This document shows, piece after piece, positions 18,729-26,990 of a stretch of 48,421 bases of DNA. Every line of letters begins with the position of its first letter. The stretch's first letter is position 1. The notes under the pieces were generated by a model. The model made no database searches and was not told the DNA's origin. It saw only the letters and a program-made list of their open reading frames with translations. The DNA is taken from assembly GCA_027619975.1 (NCBI GenBank), contig JAQCGX010000027.1, forward strand, positions 1 to 48,421. Reading direction: 5' to 3'. The translations under genes were made by a program, and so were the position numbers. Origin of the DNA: Nitrospinota bacterium. GTDB lineage: Bacteria; Nitrospinota; Nitrospinia; Nitrospinales; VA-1.

Positions 18729-20230
18729 AAGAAAAAACCATTTTCAATGTTTTAAAACCCGATTCACACGCAAAAGTTCTGCTATACATTTTCCTGGTCG
18801 CGCTGGCCTTCAGGCTTTGGGGCGTGACCAATCCTCTGCTCGATTTTCACAGCTGGCGCCAAACGCTGACAGCCACCATCGCCCAGAACTTTTATTTAGA
18901 GGAGATGAATCTCCTCCAACCCGCAACCAATTGGGTCCACGAATACTACGAATTTGAATTTCAAGTTTACCCCTACCTCGTGGCCTTGCTGTACAAAATA
19001 TTTGGTTTTCACGACATCCTGGGCCGCGTGGTTTCCATCGCTTTTTCTCTGGGAACCGTGGGCATGCTGTATCTATTGGGAAAAAGGTATTACGACCCGG
19101 CCACGGGGCTGGTAGCGGCGGCTATATTCTCAATTTTACCCATGTCGGTTTTTTACACACGCGCCTTCATGCCGGAATCGGCGATGCTGTTTTTTTCCGT
19201 CGCCATGCTTTATTCCTTTACCCGATGGCTGGATACCGGCACATGGAGAGACTTTTTCCTGGCGTCTCTGTTCACAACGCTCACTTTTCTGATCAAACTC
19301 CCCACCCTATACATGGGCGGCCCGCTGCTGTTTCTGGCCTGGTTGAAATTTGGAAAAACCATTTTCGCTCAATACAAACTATATCTGTTCGTCCTGCTCA
19401 TCCTCGCACCGCCCTTGTTGTGGTATAGCCACATGGCGGATTTACACGCCCAGGCACATCAGGGCGAGAGCATCTGGCTGGGCAACGACAAATTGGCAAA
19501 TCAGGGAATTCTTTTTGACTATAAATTTTATAAGCTGATTTTCTGGACCCGGCTGGTGGAAAAGATGTTTGCCTTCACGGCGTTCCCGTTTTTGGTCCTC
19601 GGGATGCTATCCAAAACAGAGCGCAAGGAACAATACCTGTTTCATGTCTGGTTTTTCTCGGTCTGCGCTTATTTTTTAATAGTGGCTGTGGGCAACCAGG
19701 TGCATGAATACTATCAACTTCCCATCATTCCTGTTGGCTCGGTTTTTGTCGGAATTTTTCTTGCAAAGTTTTTCAAGGCCCATCCGAATCCAGGAGCCTG
19801 GAAACGGGACATCAAGGTGGGACTGGTTTTGCTGATGATCGTCTTTATTCCCATTCATTCCATTTATAAATTAAATAAACGCTTGAATTTTAATCGGGAC
19901 TACATGACCATCGGGGAAGTAATAAAAGAAAACAGCGGAGAAAATGACCGCATCCTGCTTCAGGATGTGGGCGCTAACAGACCGCAAACGTTTTATTACA
20001 GCGACCGAAAAGGCTGGACCCTGGGCTATCGTCAAAATTTAAGCCCAAAGGATATCGATCAATACATAGCTAACGGCGCGGCTTATTACGCCATGGCAAA
20101 AATTGATTTGGAAACTGTGAACAAGGAATTGTTCGATTACCTGTCAACCGCCCACCAGTTAGTCACCAGAGACTCACAACTCACTCTGTTCAAGCTAAAC
20201 CGCCCGACTTCTTCTTATCAGTCCCCCTAA
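18725..20230 (+). CDS. Glycosyltransferase, GT39/ArnT-like (PMT superfamily)
   Basis: A 501-residue polytopic membrane protein resembling the dolichyl/undecaprenyl-phosphate sugar mannosyltransferase superfamily (ArnT, PMT). The first periplasmic loop contains DFHSWRQT, corresponding to the catalytic acidic loop of the family. About ten to eleven hydrophobic helices are visible, with a soluble C-terminal domain of about 110 residues. The acceptor is unknown; lipid A or a glycoprotein are possibilities. The ATG overlaps the stop of the OleC-like gene by 4 bp, and the 3' end overlaps the convergent PAP2 gene by 4 bp. A lipid-linked pathway shared with its neighbour is conceivable but not shown. 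Confidence 0.85.
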   Translation: MKEKTIFNVLKPDSHAKVLLYIFLVALAFRLWGVTNPLLDFHSWRQTLTATIAQNFYLEEMNLLQPATNWVHEYYEFEFQVYPYLVALLYKIFGFHDILGRVVSIAFSLGTVGMLYLLGKRYYDPATGLVAAAIFSILPMSVFYTRAFMPESAMLFFSVAMLYSFTRWLDTGTWRDFFLASLFTTLTFLIKLPTLYMGGPLLFLAWLKFGKTIFAQYKLYLFVLLILAPPLLWYSHMADLHAQAHQGESIWLGNDKLANQGILFDYKFYKLIFWTRLVEKMFAFTAFPFLVLGMLSKTERKEQYLFHVWFFSVCAYFLIVAVGNQVHEYYQLPIIPVGSVFVGIFLAKFFKAHPNPGAWKRDIKVGLVLLMIVFIPIHSIYKLNKRLNFNRDYMTIGEVIKENSGENDRILLQDVGANRPQTFYYSDRKGWTLGYRQNLSPKDIDQYIANGAAYYAMAKIDLETVNKELFDYLSTAHQLVTRDSQLTLFKLNRPTSSYQSP

Positions 20231-21222
20231 AACCGCATCGCAAAATCCAGGCCGACTTCCTTCTTCGAAACTCTGGGATAAATGGTATAATGCCTGCCTT
20301 TTTTGTCGCTGTGCAGTTTCAGAATGGTCTTCGAGACAAAATAACCCAGGGCACCACCTAAAAATATATCGGAAGCCCAGTGCTTGTTGTCGTTGATTCT
20401 CGACAACCCTGTTAAAGCGGCCACGCTGTATGCGATTGGGGCAACCAGCGGCTTGTCATCGTATTCGGAAGCGATGACGGTGGCGATGGAAAATGCAGAG
20501 GATGTGTGCCCGGAAGGAAACGAAACGTTGTCGAAATCAAACCCGCTCCATTCACGCGAGTTCTCGGCTGAACCGGGACGGGTTCTGCCTGAGGAAAATT
20601 TCAGTGCAAAAGTGAATATTCCGGTCACCGCGAAACTTTCCACACTCAACAGGGCAACCCGTTTGGCTTTATCATTTTTCGCAAAATGACCATACACATA
20701 AAAGGCCACCAAACCGGGAAAGGTATACCCCCCGTTGCCAAAAGGTTCAAGCACTGCCGCAACATCATCGGTAGTCGCACTGCGTTTATCCTGGGCAAAA
20801 TCCCGAATCTCGTCATCAAGCGCAAAGAAAGCCCCCGTGACCCCCAGAACCAGAGAGGCTTTGAGCCAGTCGGAGGTATTCCACTGCAGGGGGGAAAGCA
20901 AAATATATTTCGTGTCGGAAAGGATGCCTAGAAAGTAATCCGTGTTTAACTTCGGGCTGTATTGTTCGTTGGGGGAGGTGGAAACTTTTTGGACCGATGC
21001 CCTCTTTCTTGTCCTTTTCGCCAACAAGGTTTTTCCTTGAAGGCATCGCCCTTCACATGAAGCCACTTGTTCGCTGGAAAATGATTTCGATGTAAAAAGG
21101 TCGGAACTAAAATAGTTTGAGGTTTCTTGTGGGTTCAGGGGCGCTGCATAGCTTAGGGTGACCCAACCAAGAACAGCCAAAAACACCCCAACCGCAGATT
21201 TCAATCGTAGACCTTTCCTCAA
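20227..21222 (-). CDS. PAP2-family lipid phosphatase
   Basis: A 331-residue PAP2 superfamily protein. The three signature motifs are complete: K208-x6-R215-P216 (KFSSGRTRP), PSGH at 236-239 and SR-x5-H-x3-D at 274-285 (SRINDNKHWASD). A signal-like hydrophobic N terminus is followed by a polar region of about 80 residues, then several helices. Such enzymes hydrolyse phosphatidate, undecaprenyl pyrophosphate or related lipid phosphates on the periplasmic face; the substrate is not evident. The TTG start has GGGGGA a few bases upstream. It converges on the glycosyltransferase gene. Confidence 0.87.
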   Translation of the reverse strand: MRKGLRLKSAVGVFLAVLGWVTLSYAAPLNPQETSNYFSSDLFTSKSFSSEQVASCEGRCLQGKTLLAKRTRKRASVQKVSTSPNEQYSPKLNTDYFLGILSDTKYILLSPLQWNTSDWLKASLVLGVTGAFFALDDEIRDFAQDKRSATTDDVAAVLEPFGNGGYTFPGLVAFYVYGHFAKNDKAKRVALLSVESFAVTGIFTFALKFSSGRTRPGSAENSREWSGFDFDNVSFPSGHTSSAFSIATVIASEYDDKPLVAPIAYSVAALTGLSRINDNKHWASDIFLGGALGYFVSKTILKLHSDKKGRHYTIYPRVSKKEVGLDFAMRF

Positions 21223-21503
21223 TTCCGTCCCCCGAAAAATTTTTATTTAACAACCGACACCCATTTCGCTAGGGGGATGCCTGCATAGGAACAAACATAA
21301 TATTTTGTGTGATTTTCTTATATACGTTTTCCCGAAAGGAATCAACTAGTAATAGGAAAATCAAACATTTAAATTGAAATAGATCGCGGGTGAGCTTTTT
21401 CAGAGAGAGGTGAACTCAAAATCAATAGATCTGGAAATTCTTGCAGTGGATTCGGCAGAGGGAAGAAGTTCGGGATTATCGTGGACACGATTTTCACCAG
21501 ATA

Positions 21504-22541
21504 TTATTTTACCTCTTGTAGGTGGTTCAATACGGTCTCCAGGAGTTTGGGTGAAAAAAGTTTACCTGCAAGATTTTTTCTAGTAACGGCTCCGGCCTGA
21601 TGAAATTCTTCAATGACCTTTTTCTCCGGCAACTCAGTCAACTGCACTCCGTTATCCTGCATGATTTTAATGGAACTGCCATTGTCCTTCTGGATGGTTT
21701 GCACCAACTGTTTGAGGTATTTTTCACTGAGTTTTTTCAGAATCGGTTTGCAATCCTCTGGAAGACTGTCAAATTTTTTTTTGGAAATCAACACCGCGCC
21801 GGTTGCATACCCCATCCTGAGCTGCGACATGTACTTCACTTTGGTAAACCATTGCAGGGCCAATGCTCCCTGAGACGAAGCATAAATCGTGTCCAGCAGT
21901 CCCGTTTGCAGGGACATCAACACATCGGTCACAGACAGAGGCACTGGTTTTACGCCGAGGGCCTTGTAGGTTTCTTCCACAAGCGGGTCCCCCTCCCACA
22001 TCCAGGGTTTGGTCTTTTTTATATCTTCAACAGAATGAATTTCCTGAGTGGAAAAAAAATGCACCCAGCCCACCGGCACCCAGCCCAAAAGGACATATCC
22101 ATTTTCTTCAAACTTATCGGTAAAATAACCGTTCATTTTCTCGTAGACGTGCTGAATCTCCTGATCCGTATTAAAAAGAAACGGCAAATCAAGGACTCTC
22201 ACCTCCGGCAGGATCTCCCCCAACCCTACGCCCGTAAAACCGGCGGCATGAATCTGCCCAATCCGCATTTTGCGAATGACATCTCTCTCATCTCCAGAGA
22301 CGCCCCCCGGATAAAACTGGAAGGTAACGCGGCCATCCGTATTTTTTTCCACATCATCCGCCAGTCGGCGAATTTCCTTCATCCAGGAAGATCCCTCAGG
22401 CGCCAGGGTCGCAAACTTGATACGGGTTTTTTTACCCTCTGCGAAAGACACCCCAGGACTCAACAGCAGAAACCCTGCGGTCGCAAGGACGAGGCCATAC
22501 GAAAATATCTTTCGCATAGAATTAGAAAAGGTGAACATCAT
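21504..22541 (-). CDS. TRAP transporter solute-binding protein (DctP family)
   Basis: A 345-residue periplasmic substrate-binding protein of a tripartite ATP-independent periplasmic (TRAP) transporter. A signal peptide ends near SFAEG. The mature N terminus IKFATLAPEGSSWMK and the G-x-Y-P-G-G loop (FYPGGVSGDE) are characteristic. The conserved region GYVLLGWVPVGW and DVLMSLQTGLLDTIYAS carry ligand-binding residues. The neighbour upstream encodes a T-component protein, so this is a TatP-type binding protein. No membrane QM subunits are seen within the window. Substrates may be organic acids or hydrophobic ligands. An ATG at 22517 is an alternative start. Confidence 0.9.
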   Translation of the reverse strand: MMFTFSNSMRKIFSYGLVLATAGFLLLSPGVSFAEGKKTRIKFATLAPEGSSWMKEIRRLADDVEKNTDGRVTFQFYPGGVSGDERDVIRKMRIGQIHAAGFTGVGLGEILPEVRVLDLPFLFNTDQEIQHVYEKMNGYFTDKFEENGYVLLGWVPVGWVHFFSTQEIHSVEDIKKTKPWMWEGDPLVEETYKALGVKPVPLSVTDVLMSLQTGLLDTIYASSQGALALQWFTKVKYMSQLRMGYATGAVLISKKKFDSLPEDCKPILKKLSEKYLKQLVQTIQKDNGSSIKIMQDNGVQLTELPEKKVIEEFHQAGAVTRKNLAGKLFSPKLLETVLNHLQEVK

Positions 22542-22597
22542 TTTTTTTACCGGGATTTATCAGCAGGGGAATCAATTTCAGGAGTGGAGATAGCGAA

Positions 22598-23461
22598 TCA
22601 AAACAGCTCACCCAACAATTTCAAAAGCCGTCTGGCTTTTATTTTTGCGACTTCGTTAGCCAATCGCTGTTCGGGAAGAATATCCGACGGGGTTTTAATC
22701 ACCGCTTTTAATTGATCCTCAAACAAATTTCTGTCCTGGACCTGAACGGCATAGGTTTTTGCATATAAAACGCGGGACATAAGGAACCGGCTGCTGGTCA
22801 GAGTTAGACTCTTAATAAAATGTTTACGCGCTTTTTCGGGATCACCTCCCAATAATTTGCTCCGGCTGCCGTAGAAGGCGCCCAGAAACAGGTGCGGCCC
22901 CGCATAATGATAGGTTTCATCCAACTCCAACACCAGATTCATCAGCAATTCCACCTTGGACACATCCGCGAATGCATTTGGGATATCAAGACTGAGCATC
23001 AGCCACCCGCCCCAACATTGGCCCGTCCAAAAAAGAGAGGGAACGTTTTTCACGGTCATCTTCCTTAACGATTTCTTGAATCGCTCCAGGCCCAATTTAT
23101 CAATTCGTTTGATTCCTGTCTCCACCTCCAGAGCGCGCAAAGCGTAATCCCTGCCCCTGAGATACAGGGCAGACGCCCGGTCCGGTTGCGTCTCTTCAAC
23201 AAAACTAAAGGCATAACCGCAAAACCCTTCGGACAAGGCATGCAAAAGGGTCAAATTTTTCTCATCCCCCTTCAAAAACCCTTCCAGCATTTTCAAATTG
23301 GCGGGAATGGCTTTCTCAGCCAGGTCGGGGTCCGCTTCTTCCTGAATAGAGGCATATTGGCCTTCGACTAAAGGAAGGGCCGCTCGAACCGCCATCTGCT
23401 CGCCAGAACAGCCTCCAAAAATCAGGGTCAAAAATAAAATAAAACAGGATATATGTCTCAT
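22598..23461 (-). CDS. TRAP transporter T-component (TatT) lipoprotein
   Basis: A 287-residue predicted lipoprotein matching the TRAP T-component family, which in Treponema forms a trimer with TPR-like pores that hold the binding protein TatP. The signal peptide ends in IFGGC, with Cys18 lipidated. The body is alpha-helical with TPR-like segments (LHALSEGFCGYAFSFVEE, ASALYLRGRDYALRALE). The ATG at 23461 is chosen because it begins the lipoprotein signal; a longer ORF starts 35 codons upstream. It sits 56 bp before the DctP gene on the same strand, forming a P-T pair. Confidence 0.83.
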   Translation of the reverse strand: MRHISCFILFLTLIFGGCSGEQMAVRAALPLVEGQYASIQEEADPDLAEKAIPANLKMLEGFLKGDEKNLTLLHALSEGFCGYAFSFVEETQPDRASALYLRGRDYALRALEVETGIKRIDKLGLERFKKSLRKMTVKNVPSLFWTGQCWGGWLMLSLDIPNAFADVSKVELLMNLVLELDETYHYAGPHLFLGAFYGSRSKLLGGDPEKARKHFIKSLTLTSSRFLMSRVLYAKTYAVQVQDRNLFEDQLKAVIKTPSDILPEQRLANEVAKIKARRLLKLLGELF

Positions 23462-23564
23462 GGCACCATAATGTATCAGAACCCATCGCCCACAACAACT
23501 GCCCAAACGATTATTTTGACATAAATTTTTGGATTTGCTACCCTTTCCGAAGATTAGAAAACTC

Positions 23565-23882
23565 ATGAGATCACCCTTCTATATCCGCGTTTTTTTAAGA
23601 ACTGAATCGCCAGGGAGAAAGGCTTCATTGGACCCAGCCGAAGCGGGAAAAAATGCAAATCTGGAATCCAGAGCAAATAATATCCGCTGGATGAAAATCG
23701 TTCTTTTTGGTTTGGGAGGCATCTTCGTTCTTGCGGGCTTGATCCGGCAATGGCCCATACTGGAGAAAACCTATATGCAGTTCATTGAAGGGGACGGATA
23801 CCTGTCGCTGATGCTGGGATTGATCATGATCGTTCTCGGGTTCTCGGTCCGCTTGTTCATGGGTGAGGAAGAAATCCGCTAA
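23565..23882 (+). CDS. Hypothetical small membrane protein
   Basis: An approximately 105-residue protein with two hydrophobic helices near MKIVLFGLGGIFVLAGL and SLMLGLIMIVLGF, joined by a loop with IRQWPILEKTYMQF, and a charged C terminus. I do not recognise the family. The start is uncertain: the ATG at 23565 is used; a TTG at 23529 and an internal ATG at 23691 (just before the first helix) are alternatives. It is divergent from the TatT gene. Its stop codon abuts a palindromic repeat. Confidence 0.55.
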   Translation: MRSPFYIRVFLRTESPGRKASLDPAEAGKNANLESRANNIRWMKIVLFGLGGIFVLAGLIRQWPILEKTYMQFIEGDGYLSLMLGLIMIVLGFSVRLFMGEEEIR

Positions 23883-23985
23883 CCCGTTACGCGGGAGGAA
23901 AAATTCCGTACGGAACAGGGTTCAGTCGGCCATAAACCCGTCGTACGACAATATTGGGTCCAGCATCACGCTGGATACCCCCTAA
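23881..23985. repeat. Short hairpin repeat (CCCGCGT type) after a small gene
   Basis: CCCGTTACGCGGGAGGAAAA (about 23883-23902) and CAATATTGGGTCCAGC (about 23959-23974) are reverse-complement relatives of blocks at about 3573-3592 and 3657-3672. The blocks appear in a different order in the two places, so this is a fragmented or modular repeat rather than a simple copy. It begins at the stop codon of the upstream small gene. Confidence 0.55.
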
Positions 23986-24005
23986 TTTTTTTTGAGATTC
24001 CTGCT

Positions 24006-24398
24006 ATGAGTGAAGAAGAATTAAAAGGTGAAGGATTTGTAATCAAGGACAAACGCTCCTCGCAAATTTCCGAGGAAGACGCGGCCACTCAGGAGCAGGA
24101 GGCGGCAAAAAAACCCGCTTCCCAGAAAGAGACCGTTCACGAACATGCTCCATTTCAACTCGATTTTTCCACCTTTATACTGTCTCTCACGTCTTCCGCT
24201 TTTTATCATTTGGGGGATATGCCCGACCCGACCACCGGACAGACCGAAACAAACCTGCCTGCGGTCCAGCAGACCATCGACATGCTTATGATGCTGAAAG
24301 AAAAAACCAAGGGCAATCTCACCGCCGATGAGGCCAAACTATTGGAACAATTGATCTATGAGTTGCAGATGAAATACGTTGCGAAAACGAAAAAATAA
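24006..24398 (+). CDS. DUF1844 domain protein
   Basis: A 130-residue protein whose C-terminal 80 residues match DUF1844 (FSTFILSLTSSAFYHLGDMP, PAVQQTIDMLMMLKEKTKGNL, EAKLLEQLIYELQMKY). The N-terminal 45 residues are acidic, Glu/Ala-rich and probably disordered. It has no signal peptide. Function is not known in the family. The ATG starts six bases after the GAGAT string of the spacer; no strong ribosome binding site is seen. The gene stands alone between a repeat and the cysteine-cluster protein gene. Confidence 0.85.
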   Translation: MSEEELKGEGFVIKDKRSSQISEEDAATQEQEAAKKPASQKETVHEHAPFQLDFSTFILSLTSSAFYHLGDMPDPTTGQTETNLPAVQQTIDMLMMLKEKTKGNLTADEAKLLEQLIYELQMKYVAKTKK

Positions 24399-24535
24399 GA
24401 CCTTTCAGCCTTCCCCACAACCACCCCTCTATTAATAAAAACAATTTGTAAACCCCAACCTTGGGGTGCTACCCTTTCCATTAAATTATTCGAACCCCAG
24501 CCGGGGCTTACCCGGTGTTACTGAACATAAATTCT

Positions 24536-25264
24536 ATGCCCGTACAAACAGACAACATTGGCATGTTCATCAAGGGAATGGCGCAGCCGGATGAACTGAT
24601 AAAATACATTCAAGCCCGGTTTTCAGAGCAGGAAATTGAGGAAACCTATGCCCGCATGTCCGAGACCGCAAAATCCCTGGCCAAAGATGAAAAGATCACT
24701 CCTTTGCAGGCGTTCTGGAAACTTCTGGATCAGGCCTACCGGGAAAAAGCCCCTCCTCTGCAATGCGGAGAAGGTTGCGCCCATTGCTGTTATACCGGGG
24801 TCGCGCTCACGCAGATGGAATGGGACGGCATCCTCAATCTGGTGCAGGAAAAAGGCATCGACCTCGAAGCAGTTATCGAACGTTCACAAAAAACCATCCG
24901 CAAGGTCCGCGAGGTATTAAAATCCAATAAGAACCTGGACCAGGTCGACTGGCACAACCTGGTCATCAACCAGCCCTGCCCTTTCCTTGGCGAGGATCAG
25001 GCCTGCACCATCTACGAAGACCGCCCCCTGGACTGTCGGTTGGTGGTGGCCTTTCGCGGTGTCTGCGAATCCAAAAAACTGGAACACGCCCAACGCGGCG
25101 TGGTGGTGGAAGAAGCGGTGGGGTCCACAGTGGTCGCCAAATTGCAACACGATCAAACGCCTAAATTCAGACGCCGAAAATTTAACGGTACCCAGCCGCT
25201 GCGCCTGTTTCAACACTGGCTGATCCTGTGGCAGGATAAAAAATCAAAGAAAAAGAAACGATAG
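24536..25264 (+). CDS. YkgJ-type cysteine-cluster protein
   Basis: A 242-residue protein of the YkgJ-type Fe-S/zinc cysteine cluster family. The N-terminal cluster C77-x3-C81-x2-C84-C85 and the distal C148, C157, C167, C177 (PCPFL, CTIYEDRPLDCR, GVC) give the expected set of eight cysteines. An N-terminal helical region of about 70 residues precedes the cluster. The function is unknown; some members are proposed to bind Fe-S clusters or oxidised methionine-related targets. The ATG at 24536 is used because the GTG seven codons upstream has no better signal. The C terminus is strongly basic (KKSKKKKR). Confidence 0.83.
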   Translation: MPVQTDNIGMFIKGMAQPDELIKYIQARFSEQEIEETYARMSETAKSLAKDEKITPLQAFWKLLDQAYREKAPPLQCGEGCAHCCYTGVALTQMEWDGILNLVQEKGIDLEAVIERSQKTIRKVREVLKSNKNLDQVDWHNLVINQPCPFLGEDQACTIYEDRPLDCRLVVAFRGVCESKKLEHAQRGVVVEEAVGSTVVAKLQHDQTPKFRRRKFNGTQPLRLFQHWLILWQDKKSKKKKR

Positions 25265-25332
25265 AACCCACGCAGTTCCTCAGCATCAATCACCACCGGG
25301 TCACAGAAACTATTGAACAGGATCGTTGCCCT

Positions 25333-25590
25333 ATGCCTAAAATCGCTCAACTGACCGCTCCCCGAACCATCGCCATTAAAGAGCGACAACCTTTAAGACC
25401 GGCTGATAACGAAGTGGTGATCGGCGTCGAAACCGCCGGCATCTGCGGGACGGATCTTGCCCTGTTTTCCGGCGACTACCCCGTCCCCCTGCCACTGGTG
25501 TGCGGTTACGAATTTGTGGGAGTCGTGAAATCCATCGGCGACGGTGTGGACAAACACTGGCTGGGCCGAAGAGTCACAGCCGAGATCAAC
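25333..25590 (+). pseudogene. Truncated zinc alcohol dehydrogenase (MDR) N-terminal fragment
   Basis: The first 86 codons encode a good GroES-like N terminus of a medium-chain alcohol dehydrogenase: GVETAGICGTDLALFSGDYP with the catalytic zinc Cys, then GYEFVGVVKSIG and GRRVTAEIN. After the AAC codon ending at 25590 the reading frame continues for ten unrelated residues and stops at 25626. The nucleotide-binding domain and the structural zinc loop are absent, so the gene is broken. The sequence after 25590 belongs to a PIN-domain gene on the other strand. No remainder of the dehydrogenase is found downstream. Confidence 0.75.
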
Positions 25591-25752
25591 ATTCAAGGTG
25601 GTTCGCAGGTGTACTTCTGTTTCTAGCTTCACAACCTCTGGAAGACCGATGTGAGCTTTCTGCCCTCGCAGATAGAAGCGCACAGCACCCCCGACTTTTG
25701 AGGTCAGCGCAAGATCTGAAATCCAGACATTTGTATCGAATATGACGATCAC
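25591..25752 (-). pseudogene. Truncated PIN-domain toxin-like gene
   Basis: From a GTG at 25752 the minus strand encodes MIVIFDTNVWIS...GLPEVVKLETEVHLRT, the N-terminal part of a PIN domain: the first acidic residue of the nuclease site lies in FDTNV and a second at LETEV. After about 53 residues the sequence becomes the antisense of the dehydrogenase fragment, so more than half of the domain, including the remaining acidic residues, is lost. It begins about 20 bp after an attC-like site, as if it were the second gene cassette of an integron array. No antitoxin gene is recognised. Confidence 0.65.
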
Positions 25753-25769
25753 GCACCAGGCCTCGGAAT

Positions 25770-25840
25770 GCTAACGACCAAGCTCACAGGCAATTTTGGA
25801 GCGCAGCGTAAAAATTGTCCGAGTGTAGCGCCTTGTTATA
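25770..25840 (-). mobile_element. Putative integron attC recombination site
   Basis: Read on the minus strand, the site opens with ATATAAC, continues AAGGCGCTACACTCGGA, has CAATTTT facing AAAATTG across a 14-nt centre, and closes with GTGAGCTTGGTCGTTAGC. The outer TAAC and GTTA pair, the inner arms pair imperfectly with extra unpaired bases, and the total of about 70 bp lies in the usual attC range. GAGCTTGGTCGTTAG is, from memory, a common attC right-hand end. The TAA stop of the preceding ORF falls in the left box, as is common for gene cassettes. No integrase gene is in the window. Confidence 0.7.
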
Positions 25841-26051
25841 TTTCGTTTTCAAAGAACTCATTCCATCCCGATTTTGTTCTCATTGAAATATTTTTATCCT
25901 GAACAAACTTAGCAACATTGGCTAATACCGTTGAGCACTCTTCTTCATTTACTAAAATAAAACCCGGTTTTTCAGGACTTAAAGCGGTATCTCGTTCATT
26001 AATTTGCATTTTTTTGATTTTGCTCCGAAAATCCGAATTCCCGAAAACCAA
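25836..26051 (-). CDS. Hypothetical cassette-borne small protein
   Basis: A 71-residue ORF whose TAA stop lies inside the left box of the attC-like site, so gene and site together have the form of an integron gene cassette. The protein (LSPEKPGFILVNEEECS..., VAKFVQDKNIS) is polar, with no signal peptide and no family I recognise. Its base composition is AT-rich compared with the flanking genes, which fits horizontal origin. No convincing ribosome binding site precedes the ATG, and the upstream cassette boundary was not found. It could be the 3' part of a longer, decayed gene. Confidence 0.5.
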   Translation of the reverse strand: MVFGNSDFRSKIKKMQINERDTALSPEKPGFILVNEEECSTVLANVAKFVQDKNISMRTKSGWNEFFENEI

Positions 26052-26340
26052 GCATTGATTTTTCTGGTAAGATTTTAAGACCGGGGTGGATTTTCCAATC
26101 CCTGAGTCATGTCGTAAGAGAACAGGCTTTACGCAAAATAAAAAAAGGACGCAACCGGGATTATCAACCTATGCAAATAAAGTGGTTTCAATAATAAAAC
26201 ACAATAATTTACATTAAGTTGAATCTTTAATAAAATCCGTTTTTACAAATGAAAATCTGGATGGACGTTTGCTGGGTAACATTTCAAATATTTTGCAAAC
26301 GAAGGGTAAAAAAAGCATTTAACATAAATACAATGGAAAC

Positions 26341-26369
26341 TTGAAAACCATTTCTACCCAGCCTATAGT
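26341..26369 (+). promoter_or_regulatory. Sigma-70-type promoter for greA
   Basis: TTGAAA (26341-26346) and TATAGT (26364-26369) are separated by exactly 17 bp, close to the housekeeping consensus. It lies about 130 bp upstream of greA, leaving room for a leader that contains the attenuator-like hairpin. Confidence 0.5.
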
Positions 26370-26443
26370 GGGGAGGGAAATTTTCAGGAAAGTCCGGTTT
26401 TATTTGGGAGTCCAATTTTGACCGAGATATAAATTTAGAACTG

Positions 26444-26482
26444 CGTTCGGACACGGGCCTCACCTCAGCGTCCGAATTTTTT
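26444..26482 (+). terminator. Terminator-like hairpin in the greA leader (possible attenuator)
   Basis: TTCGGAC (26446-26452) pairs with GTCCGAA (26470-26476), followed directly by six T residues (26477-26482). The hairpin lies between the predicted promoter and the greA ribosome binding site (GGAG at 26485), so some transcripts would stop before the gene. In E. coli the greA leader is also terminated early; any parallel here is inference. Confidence 0.55.
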
Positions 26483-26497
26483 ACGGAGAGTAAACAA

Positions 26498-26983
26498 ATG
26501 AGGCTGCCCATTCTCGACAAACTGGATGCGGAACTCCAAAAAACTAAAACGGAATTGAAAGTTGACATTCCTAAAGCATTAAAAACTGCCATGGAACATG
26601 GGGATTTGAGTGAAAATGCGGAATTCAAATCCGCAAAAGAGCGGCAAATGTTTCTGGAGAGCCGTTTATCCCAGTTGCAACAAAGAATCAGCGAAGTCAT
26701 GTCGTTGGATGTAAACCGTATTCCCAAAGACCGGTCCGGCTTGGGAAGCACCTTATTCCTGAAGGACCTCAATACGAAAAAGGAAGTCCAGTATCACCTG
26801 GTGTTTCCGGAAGAGGTCAATCCCGATGAAGGCAAAATTTCAGCGGCCTCCCCTGTGGGCAGGGCTCTCCTCGGAAAACAGGAGGGGGATGAGATCACAA
26901 TTCCTCTTCCAGGACAGCAAAAAGAGTTTGAAATCTTAAAAATAATCACCATCCATGAATCTCATGGTAGCGTTGAAGGATAA
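26498..26983 (+). CDS. greA: Transcription elongation factor GreA
   Basis: A 161-residue transcript-cleavage factor that rescues backtracked RNA polymerase. The N-terminal coiled coil carries the acidic tip HGDLSENAEF, with D36 and E39 matching the catalytic-tip residues of E. coli GreA. The C-terminal FKBP-like domain has SPVGRALLGKQEGDEI. Length is normal. GGAG lies nine bases ahead of the ATG, just after an attenuator-like T-run. trmB follows after 7 bp, suggesting an operon. Confidence 0.93.
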   Translation: MRLPILDKLDAELQKTKTELKVDIPKALKTAMEHGDLSENAEFKSAKERQMFLESRLSQLQQRISEVMSLDVNRIPKDRSGLGSTLFLKDLNTKKEVQYHLVFPEEVNPDEGKISAASPVGRALLGKQEGDEITIPLPGQQKEFEILKIITIHESHGSVEG

Positions 26984-26990
26984 ATTTTGA

